Below are positions 8,220 to 14,759 of a DNA stretch of 64,000 nt, piece after piece. Position 1 is the stretch's first letter. Each line of letters opens with the position of its first letter. Location: contig CAWAPQ010000008.1 of the NCBI GenBank assembly GCA_963783965.1, positions 62,001-126,000 of the forward strand, given 5' to 3'. Source of the DNA: Bog-473 sp963783965. GTDB taxonomy: Bacteria; Actinomycetota; Acidimicrobiia; Acidimicrobiales; RAAP-2. The notes below the pieces were generated by a model, which searched no databases, was not told the origin of the DNA, and worked only from the letters and a program-made list of their open reading frames with translations. The position numbers and the translations under genes are program-made.

Positions 8220-10007
8220 TCAGAACAAGTCGTCCGCGTTGGCCACCTGGGTGGGGGAGTGGACTTTCTTCAGCACCTTTCCCTTGCCGAGATACATGTG
8301 GACGCCGCAGGGAAGGCAGGGGTCGAAGCTGCGTACCGACCGCATGATGTCGATGCCCTTGAAATTCTCTCTGGTGTTCTCCTCGAAGATCGGTGAGTCG
8401 ATCACCGCATCTTCGTAGGGCCCGGGAGTGCCATAGATGTCTCGAGGGTTGGCGTTCCAGGGGGTCGGAGGATACGGGTGGTAGTTGGCGATCTTGCCGC
8501 CCTTGATCACCATGTGATGCGACAGGACGCCACGCACCGCCTCGGTGAACCCGCACCCGATCGCTTCGTCGGGTACGTCGAAAGGCTCCCAGGTCTTGGT
8601 CTTGCCGGCCCGGACGTCCTTGAGCGCCAGCTCAATGAAGTCCAGCGCGGCCGCAGCGGCGTAGGCCTGGAAGTAGGTCCGGGCTCGGTCGCGCTCCAGC
8701 GTGTTGGACCACTGGGGGATCTTCCACTCCAGATCGACCGGCCCTTCGAGGGCGGTCTTGGGCAGGTGGATCTTCACACTGGTGCCGGTGGCGTCGAGGT
8801 GATCCGTGTGCACCAGGCCCGAGAGGGCGGTCGACCAGAGCCGGGCCAGCGGTCCGCCTCCGGTGTCGAGCGCAAGGTGGTCCTGGCCGTCGAACCAGCG
8901 GGGCGACATCACCCAGCTGTAGTTTCCGTCGAAGTCGCGCTTCTGCGGCTGGGGGTTGGTGTGCTGGTTCCAGGGGTGTCGCCGGTCGACCGGGTTCCCG
9001 AGGGGGTCCCGGGTGACGAACATCTCCTGGTCCTCCCAGTCGTCGTAGAAGGAATGACCGAGCAGAATCCGGATGCCGAGGTTGATCTCGACGAGGTCGT
9101 TGGTAACGAGCTTGCCATCGACCACCACGCCGGGGGTCACACCCATGGCACGGCCCCACTTGGTCATGTCCTTGTAGTCGAAATTGCAGACTTCGGGATC
9201 CTGGAATGCTCCCCAACAGTTGAGCAGGATCCGTCTCCGGCCGACCTCCTCGTATCCCGGCATGGCCTCGTAGAAGAAGTCGAAAAGGTCGTCGTGCATC
9301 GGGACGACGCGCTTCATGAACTCGACGTAGCGCTGCAGGCGCGTGTAGTAGTCGGTGAAGAGCTGAATGGTCGCCGTCGTGCCGACGCCGCCGGGGTAGA
9401 GGGTCGACGGGTGGACGTGGCGCCCCTCCATCAGGCAGAACATCTCCCGGGTGTATCGGCTGACCTGAAGTGCCTCGCGGTAGAACTCTCCCGAGAAGGG
9501 GTTGAGCGACCGCATGATGTCGCCGATCGTCTTGTAGCCGTGGGCCCCCGCATGCGGCGCCTCGGTCCGGTTGGCCTGCTCGAGCACGCCCGGGTTGGTT
9601 TCGGCCACCATCTTCTCGCAGAAGTCCACGCCCACGAGGTTCTCCTGGAAGATGTTGTGATCGAACATGTACTCCGCGGCCTCACCCAGGTTCACAATCT
9701 GCTCGCCGAGTGCCGGCGGCTGCACCCCGTATGCCATGTTTTGGGTGTAGCAGGAGCAGGTGGCGTGGTTGTCGCCGCAGATCCCGCAGATCCGGCTGGT
9801 GATGAAGTGCGCGTCCCTGGGGTCCTTGCCCTTCATGAAGACGCTGTAGCCCCGGAAGATGGAGGACGTGCTGTGACACTCCGCGACCTTCCCCTTCCCG
9901 AAGTCGACCTTCGTGTAGATCCCCAGACTCCCCACAATGCGTGTGATCGGGTCCCACGCCATTTCGACGAGCCCGTTTGCGTCCTCGGTGAGCTTCTTGG
10001 TGGCCAT
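8220..10007 (-). CDS. hhyL: [NiFe]-hydrogenase large subunit, group 1h type
   Basis: The catalytic subunit (595 residues) that oxidises H2 at the NiFe site. The L1 motif is RICGICGDNHATC with C74 and C77, and the L2 motif is DPCLPCGVH with its cysteines near 564 and 567. A 25-residue tail after L2 is the part removed by the maturation protease. The RICGICGDNHATC form and the gene company (NifU-like, DUF5947-like and DUF6084-like genes) point to the high-affinity actinobacterial group 1h (Hhy) enzyme that can use atmospheric H2. Start ATG 10007 is preceded by a short purine-rich stretch and follows hhyS by 4 bp. No Tat signal is present, so the enzyme is cytoplasmic-side. Confidence 0.95.
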   Translation of the reverse strand: MATKKLTEDANGLVEMAWDPITRIVGSLGIYTKVDFGKGKVAECHSTSSIFRGYSVFMKGKDPRDAHFITSRICGICGDNHATCSCYTQNMAYGVQPPALGEQIVNLGEAAEYMFDHNIFQENLVGVDFCEKMVAETNPGVLEQANRTEAPHAGAHGYKTIGDIMRSLNPFSGEFYREALQVSRYTREMFCLMEGRHVHPSTLYPGGVGTTATIQLFTDYYTRLQRYVEFMKRVVPMHDDLFDFFYEAMPGYEEVGRRRILLNCWGAFQDPEVCNFDYKDMTKWGRAMGVTPGVVVDGKLVTNDLVEINLGIRILLGHSFYDDWEDQEMFVTRDPLGNPVDRRHPWNQHTNPQPQKRDFDGNYSWVMSPRWFDGQDHLALDTGGGPLARLWSTALSGLVHTDHLDATGTSVKIHLPKTALEGPVDLEWKIPQWSNTLERDRARTYFQAYAAAAALDFIELALKDVRAGKTKTWEPFDVPDEAIGCGFTEAVRGVLSHHMVIKGGKIANYHPYPPTPWNANPRDIYGTPGPYEDAVIDSPIFEENTRENFKGIDIMRSVRSFDPCLPCGVHMYLGKGKVLKKVHSPTQVANADDLF

Positions 10008-10011
10008 GTGC

Positions 10012-11067
10012 TTACCTCCAGATCTTCTGGTAGCCGGTAGAGAGCTCGTTCCCGGGGGTGCGCCACTTCGGCTCGTCATCGAGCGTGTGGAGCGTGATCT
10101 TGCGGAGCCCTCGGATAGCCCTTCCGTACAACCCGGAGGCCATCGTCGACACCGTCGCCCCGGGCGGTTCGTCCATGAAGGGCATGAACTTGTCTGGAAA
10201 TCCGGGCATCGTGCACCCGATGCAGATGCCGCCAACGTTGGGGCAGCCCCCCACTCCGTTGATCCACCCCCGTTTCGGTACGTTGCACTTGACGACAGGT
10301 CCCCAGCAGCCGAGCTTGACGATGCACTTGGGCGAGCCGTACTCGGTCGCAAAGTCGCCCTGCTCGTAGTACCCGGCCCGGTCGCAGCCCTCGTGGACCG
10401 TGGCGCCGAACAGCCACTGCGGCCGCAACGAGTCGTCGAGCGGGATCATGGGTGCCTGACCCGTGGCCTGGTAGAGCAGGTAGAGGATCGTCTCAGACAA
10501 GTTGTCAGGGTGGGTTGGGCAGCCCGGCACGCAGACGATCGGAATGCCGGCCTTCGATGTCCAGCCCCACCCCAGGTAGTCGGGCACACCCATTGCGCCG
10601 GTGGGGTTCCCCGCCATGGCATGGATACCGCCGTAGCAGGCACAAGTACCCGCTGCGAGCACGACGAGTGCTTTCGGCGCCAAGCGGTCGAGCCACTCGC
10701 TGGTGGTCATGGGCTGATCGGTGTCGGGGTTGTTCCCGAAGCCGCACCAGTAGCCCTCCTTCTTGATCGCTTCATTGGGGATGGAGCCCTCGACGACGAG
10801 GACAAAGGGCTCGAGCTCCCCGCGGTCCGCCTTGAAGAACCACTCGATGAAGTCGTCGGCGCCCCCCACCGGACCACACTCGAAATCGATCAGTGGCCAG
10901 TGCACGGCGATCTTCGGCAGCCCCGGTAGCGCACCGAGTGCTATTTCCTCGATGCTGGGTTGCGTCGCCGCGGTCAGCGCAACCGAGTCGCCATCACAGC
11001 TGAGTCCGGCGTTGATCCAGAGGACATGGACCACCGCTTCTTCGGTCGAAGTATCAGTCGCCGTCAA
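10012..11067 (-). CDS. hhyS: [NiFe]-hydrogenase small subunit, group 1h type
   Basis: The iron-sulfur electron-transfer subunit. I chose TTG 11067 because a strong AGGGGAGGG ribosome site precedes it and the conserved domain begins at once (VVHVLWINAGLSCDGDS); this gives 351 residues. The proximal-cluster loop reads CDGD, with an Asp where most [NiFe] hydrogenases have a second Cys. The Ralstonia eutropha enzyme of this group is known to use three Cys and one Asp there. Other cluster segments are GTCACYGG, VPGCPTHP, GCDRAGYYEQ, KLGCWGPVVKCNV and GGCPNVGGICIGC. There is no Tat signal, as usual in this group. It is the first gene of the leftward operon. Confidence 0.93.
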   Translation of the reverse strand: MTATDTSTEEAVVHVLWINAGLSCDGDSVALTAATQPSIEEIALGALPGLPKIAVHWPLIDFECGPVGGADDFIEWFFKADRGELEPFVLVVEGSIPNEAIKKEGYWCGFGNNPDTDQPMTTSEWLDRLAPKALVVLAAGTCACYGGIHAMAGNPTGAMGVPDYLGWGWTSKAGIPIVCVPGCPTHPDNLSETILYLLYQATGQAPMIPLDDSLRPQWLFGATVHEGCDRAGYYEQGDFATEYGSPKCIVKLGCWGPVVKCNVPKRGWINGVGGCPNVGGICIGCTMPGFPDKFMPFMDEPPGATVSTMASGLYGRAIRGLRKITLHTLDDEPKWRTPGNELSTGYQKIWR

Positions 11068-11227
11068 GGTGCCCTCCCCTGTCCTGGCCGCGCGGCATTG
11101 TGCGGTCGGATGCAGTCTCAGCCTGGCTCCGACCGCTGTAAATGAGTGTCTTTTGCACCGTCCTTTGAAGCGAACCAGCGGCCAGACAATTGACACCCCG
11201 ATCCGGCGGGACGAGGATCGTCGGTGC
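11068..11227. promoter_or_regulatory. Divergent promoter region of hydrogenase operon and PadR-YceI regulator
   Basis: About 160 bp lie between hhyS and the divergent regulator. On the plus strand a perfect TTGACA sits at 11191-11196, 32 bp before the regulator ATG, though the expected -10 position is poor. A perfect 9-bp inverted repeat lies closer to hhyS (listed separately). The hhyS side ends with the AGGGGAGGG ribosome site. Local AT content is higher than in the flanking genes. The layout suggests that the regulator controls the operon. Confidence 0.6.
11102..11136. promoter_or_regulatory. 9-bp inverted repeat upstream of hhyS
   Basis: GCGGTCGGA at 11102-11110 and TCCGACCGC at 11128-11136 are perfect inverted repeats separated by 17 bp. 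They lie about 35-70 bp upstream of the hhyS start. This could be an operator with half-sites about 2.5 turns apart, or a hairpin in the hhyS leader RNA. The divergent PadR-type protein is the obvious candidate to bind it. Confidence 0.55.
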
Positions 11228-12403
11228 ATGGCCATGGAACAGCGGTCTGCGGGGCCCTCGGGAACGAAAGGTGTCGCGCGCTTTGAATTGGCGCCGCCAC
11301 GCCGCTTCATGCTCCCGGCGATTCTTCTCCTGCTGTCCGAGCAACCTGGGTACGGATATGGACTCGTTCCACGTCTTGTCGAATTCCGCTTCGGCCACGT
11401 CGACCGCCCGGCCGTCTATCGGGCCCTGGCCCAACTCGAGCGGGACGGCCTCGTGCAGGTCTCGGCGGACGACCGGCAGCCCGGCCAGGCACGCCGCATC
11501 TATTCGGTGACGCCGCTGGGGGAACGTGTTCTCCGGGTGTGGATGGGCGTGATCCGGGAGGAGCATGCCCACCTCGGCGAGGTGATCCGTCGTTACCAGG
11601 CCACCGCCACCATCGATGCCGTATTGTCCGAAGTCGAGGGCGGATCGGTGCCCGAGCTCGACCTTGGCTGGTCTCCTGTCTCCACGACGTCCATATGGAG
11701 ACGTCGCCTGATGCCGCTCGAGGGCGACGGGGATGAGTTCACCTCTCAGCACGCAGCGGCAGAAGAGAATCCTTTGAGGTCGTCCGGGTCCAGCGTCTCG
11801 CAAACCCGGGAAACCGGCGGCTTCGAGGCGCCACTGCGCTCGGGTTCAGATCGTCGCGGTGGCGGCTCGACGAGCCCGACAATGTGCCGATTCGTCTTGG
11901 ATCCCGAGCGATCGGCGGTCCTCATTGACGCCCGCTCGACGGTCGGGCCGATCTGCTTCGGCAGCACGGGTATCACAGGCTCGTTGTACGCGGCAATGGA
12001 CGACGGCGGGGTCAGCGCCGAGGTTCCTCCTACGGGATGGCTCACCATCGACATGACTGGATTGAGCTCCGGGAACAAGCTCTACGACGCCGAACTCCAC
12101 CGCCGGATCAACTCCCGTCGATACCCGACCGCCAAGGTGGAGCTGAAGGAGTGCACGCCGAGCGCTCCACGGCGGCGTTATCGCCTTCGTGGTGAATTGA
12201 CCTTCCATGGGATTACGCGCCGCGCCGAGGGGACCGTGCAGGTGGAGGCGGCGTCCGACGATCGCATTGTCATCAGCGGTGAGCAGGTCTTCGACATCCG
12301 GGACTTCGCGCTGCCATCCCCAACCATGCTGATGCTCCGAATCTTTCCCGACGTCAGGGTGCGGCTGTACGCCGAAGCTGAACTGTCTTCCGACGAGGAG
12401 TGA
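11228..12403 (+). CDS. PadR-family regulator fused to a YceI lipid-binding domain
   Basis: A 391-residue protein. Residues 25-105 are a PadR-type winged helix (MLPAILLLLSEQPGYGYGL, VYRALAQLERDGLV, RRIYSVTPLGERVL), followed by a helical stretch to about 135. A low-complexity linker (about 165-218) leads to a complete YceI-like barrel (about 219-391) with SSGNKLYDAELHRRINSRRYP and QVFDIRDFAL. The barrel matches the stand-alone YceI protein of the same locus. The frame is open throughout, so this is a real fusion unless the read is wrong. It is divergent from hhyS. A lipid- or quinone-sensing hydrogenase regulator is my inference. ATG 11228 or 11234 could be the start. Confidence 0.85.
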   Translation: MAMEQRSAGPSGTKGVARFELAPPRRFMLPAILLLLSEQPGYGYGLVPRLVEFRFGHVDRPAVYRALAQLERDGLVQVSADDRQPGQARRIYSVTPLGERVLRVWMGVIREEHAHLGEVIRRYQATATIDAVLSEVEGGSVPELDLGWSPVSTTSIWRRRLMPLEGDGDEFTSQHAAAEENPLRSSGSSVSQTRETGGFEAPLRSGSDRRGGGSTSPTMCRFVLDPERSAVLIDARSTVGPICFGSTGITGSLYAAMDDGGVSAEVPPTGWLTIDMTGLSSGNKLYDAELHRRINSRRYPTAKVELKECTPSAPRRRYRLRGELTFHGITRRAEGTVQVEAASDDRIVISGEQVFDIRDFALPSPTMLMLRIFPDVRVRLYAEAELSSDEE

Positions 12404-12404
12404 G

Positions 12405-12430
12405 CCCTGGTTTGACCGGCTCAAATAGGG
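12405..12430. terminator. Possible bidirectional hairpin between convergent genes
   Basis: The 50-bp gap between the converging PadR-YceI and PAS genes holds an imperfect hairpin: CCCT and TTTGA on the left pair with TCAAA and AGGG on the right around a CCGGC loop. No T-run follows, so it is only a weak terminator candidate. Confidence 0.3.
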
Positions 12431-12453
12431 ATTGCGATCCTCGGCTCGGAATC

Positions 12454-13284
12454 TCAATCCCGTCTGGTGAAGCCCCCAAAGGGAGTGGACTGATCGGTCA
12501 CGTCCTGGCCGATACCTCGCAGGCCGACGGCCTTGCCGTCGGACCCCTGGGTCGGGTTGGCATGGACCCAGACCACGTGCGTCTTCTGATCGCGATGGAG
12601 GACGCGATATTCCTGGTCGAGGGGCCGGGCTGAGCCCACCGACTCCGTCATGGCTCCGCGCATGCTCTCTCTGTCCTGGGGACTGATCAGCTCCAGGTAG
12701 GACTCGAACGTCCCGGCGAAGTCCAGTGGGTCGATCCCATGGATCCGATGGAACTCAGCGCTCCATTGCACGGCATCGGTCCTGAGGTCCCAGAGCCAAC
12801 TGCCGACGCCGGAAAGGGCCTCCGCCTCCTCGAGCCGGGCGTCCATTTCCGCCAGCGTGGCCTGCGCAAGATGCTGCTCGGTGACGTCGCGAGCAACGAC
12901 CACTTGCCCATTGACCTCGCCCTCTCGGTCGATCAAGGGAGAGATGGAGAGGGAGATGGGAATGGGGAGACCGTCGGGCCGGATGATCTCCGTCTCGAAA
13001 TGTCGGATGCGTTCGCCGGCTCCCACCCGGGCGATCACCTCGTCGACCTCGTGGCGAAGGTGCGGGGCAAATATGGTGCCGATGGGGCGCCGCTCGACAT
13101 CGCGAGGAGATCGGCCGAAGAGCCTTTCGGCGTTCTCGCTGAAAAAGGTGATCTTGGCCGTTCGGTCGCACGTCATGACCGCATCGTCGGTCAGCTCGAT
13201 GATCGCGCGGAGAAGTGCCCCAGGATGGGCTATTGCATTGAGAGCGCCCTGCCCATTTTCGCCCGTTGCATCCGCGTCACCCAT
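12454..13284 (-). CDS. Two-PAS-domain protein without output domain
   Basis: A 276-residue cytoplasmic protein made of two PAS/PAC units: the first at about residues 18-130 (ELTDDAVMTCDRTAKITFFS, VVVARDVTEQ), the second at about 145-265 (GSWLWDLRTDAVQWS, RGIGQDVTD). No kinase, GGDEF, EAL or DNA-binding domain follows, so any signal must pass through a partner. I chose ATG 13284, preceded by a GGAG site, over the upstream GTG 13302. It sits between the PadR-YceI regulator and hypAB, so redox, gas or light sensing connected with the hydrogenase is possible, but the ligand is unknown. Confidence 0.85.
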   Translation of the reverse strand: MGDADATGENGQGALNAIAHPGALLRAIIELTDDAVMTCDRTAKITFFSENAERLFGRSPRDVERRPIGTIFAPHLRHEVDEVIARVGAGERIRHFETEIIRPDGLPIPISLSISPLIDREGEVNGQVVVARDVTEQHLAQATLAEMDARLEEAEALSGVGSWLWDLRTDAVQWSAEFHRIHGIDPLDFAGTFESYLELISPQDRESMRGAMTESVGSARPLDQEYRVLHRDQKTHVVWVHANPTQGSDGKAVGLRGIGQDVTDQSTPFGGFTRRD

Positions 13285-13564
13285 GGATTTCTCCGGCTCC
13301 ACTGGCTTGAGTATCGGCGCCCCTCAAAGGAGTCACCGGCTCCCCGGTTCGGCCATCCTACGCCTCGGCTTCGTGGCGGTGCCCGGCGTCTTGCCTCCGC
13401 CGGAGTACGAGAAATGTGGGCGCCGCCACCGTCCGGTCCGAGCGGTGAGGAGGATCGGCCATCTGTGTCGATCACGTCGAGCCCTCCGGCGAACTGTCGC
13501 ATCCGCAGATGAACCGGTCGCCCGTCTCAGGATGGCCAGTTATGCTCCCAGCGAGGAGACAGGG
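13285..13564. promoter_or_regulatory. Intergenic region with hypA promoter
   Basis: A gap of 280 bp between the divergent PAS gene and hypA. A good -10 element, TATGCT, lies at 13541-13546, 18 bp before the hypA ATG, with an AGGAGA ribosome site between them. No clear -35 is visible. A short CACCG/CGGTG inverted repeat occurs near 13428-13447. I see no coding sequence here. Confidence 0.5.
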
Positions 13565-13903
13565 ATGCACGAACTCTCCATTTGCAGTGCAATTGCGAGT
13601 ACGGCGGCGAAGCACGCGGACGGGCGATCGGTGTCCCAAGTCACCGTGCAGATTGGGCATCTGCGTCAGGTCGTGCCCGACGCCCTCCAGTTCAGCTGGG
13701 AGGTCGTGTCCGACGCCACGGCGCTCAAGGATGCAGAACTCGTGATCGAACAAGTGCCAGCGGTGGTCGAGTGCGCTGCGTGTGGTGCACGAACGACTCT
13801 CGACCTACCCATCCTCGCCTGCGGTCGCTGTGAAGGGTTCGACGTCAAGCTCGTCAGCGGAGAAGAGCTCCTCGTGGTGTCGATTGACCTGGTCGACGCG
13901 TAG
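13565..13903 (+). CDS. hypA: Hydrogenase nickel-insertion protein HypA
   Basis: HypA is a zinc-binding metallochaperone that, with HypB, inserts nickel into the large subunit. The MHELSI start provides the conserved His2 nickel ligand. The two zinc pairs are CAACGA and CGRC. At 112 residues the length is normal. An AGGAGA ribosome site precedes the ATG. The gene is two bases upstream of hypB, forming a hypAB pair transcribed away from the main hydrogenase operon. Confidence 0.95.
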   Translation: MHELSICSAIASTAAKHADGRSVSQVTVQIGHLRQVVPDALQFSWEVVSDATALKDAELVIEQVPAVVECAACGARTTLDLPILACGRCEGFDVKLVSGEELLVVSIDLVDA

Positions 13904-13905
13904 CA

Positions 13906-14721
13906 ATGGGCCGATTTCACCTCCATGAAGACGGAACGGGTCACGTCCACGACCACGACGTTGACCCCGATCACGCCCACCATGGAAGAGGAGGATCCGA
14001 CGTTGGGGATCATTCGGGATACGTCCAAACGGGCGAAACGAGGATCGCCATACTGGAGAACCTTCTCTCGGAGAACGACAGGGTCGCTGATGACAATGGC
14101 AAGCGGCTCGCGGCATCCGGCGTCTGCGCGGTCAATTTGATGTCCTCGCCCGGTGCAGGGAAGACCACACTTCTTCGCAAAACGTTGCAGATTCTGGGCG
14201 AGTCGATGCGTATCGGCGTCTTGGAAGGGGACATCGCCACGACTCTCGATGCTGACAAACTCGAAGGTGCCGGCGCGGCGGCGATCTCAGTCGTGAACAC
14301 GAGTGCGGGGTTTGGGGGAGAGTGCCACCTGGATGCCGTGATGGTGCAATCCGGGATGGCGCGGCTCCCGTTACCCGGGCTCGACCTTTTGATCATTGAG
14401 AATGTCGGGAATTTGGTGTGCCCGGCGGAATTCAAGGTTGGTGAACAGGCGAAAGCCATGGTATTCGCCGTGACGGAAGGAGAAGAAAAGCCCCTCAAGT
14501 ACCCGGTCATGTTCCGAGCCGCGGATGTTGTCGTGGTGAACAAGGTGGATCTGCTCCCGCACCTCGACTTCGAGTTAGATCTCTTTCTGTTCAACCTGAA
14601 TGCGGTGAACCCAACTGCCGAGGTCATTCTGGCAAGCGCCCGGACCGGTCAGGGTGTCAGCGAGTGGTGTACCTGGTTAGCGGGACAATGCTCGCTCGTG
14701 GCGGGAGAGTCCACGGCCTGA
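13906..14721 (+). CDS. hypB: Hydrogenase nickel-incorporation GTPase HypB
   Basis: HypB is a SIMIBI-class GTPase (271 residues) that powers nickel delivery with HypA. The N-terminal 35 residues are histidine- and aspartate-rich (HVHDHDVDPDHAHH), a nickel-storage segment known in many HypB proteins. The P-loop is SSPGAGKTT; later motifs include ENVGNLVCPAEF and VVNKVDLL. The stretch uses more A/T-ending codons than the genes around it, as does hypA. It lies two bases after hypA. Confidence 0.95.
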   Translation: MGRFHLHEDGTGHVHDHDVDPDHAHHGRGGSDVGDHSGYVQTGETRIAILENLLSENDRVADDNGKRLAASGVCAVNLMSSPGAGKTTLLRKTLQILGESMRIGVLEGDIATTLDADKLEGAGAAAISVVNTSAGFGGECHLDAVMVQSGMARLPLPGLDLLIIENVGNLVCPAEFKVGEQAKAMVFAVTEGEEKPLKYPVMFRAADVVVVNKVDLLPHLDFELDLFLFNLNAVNPTAEVILASARTGQGVSEWCTWLAGQCSLVAGESTA

Positions 14722-14759
14722 ACTTCGCAGAGGACGAATGGCGATCCGAGACTGATTGC

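Noticed and set aside
8478..10040. Long open frame on the plus strand (520 codons) opposite the hydrogenase large subunit
   Set aside because: It is antisense to hhyL, which has clear active-site motifs; the protein has low-complexity Arg/Val/Glu composition and no family features. High GC keeps such frames open.
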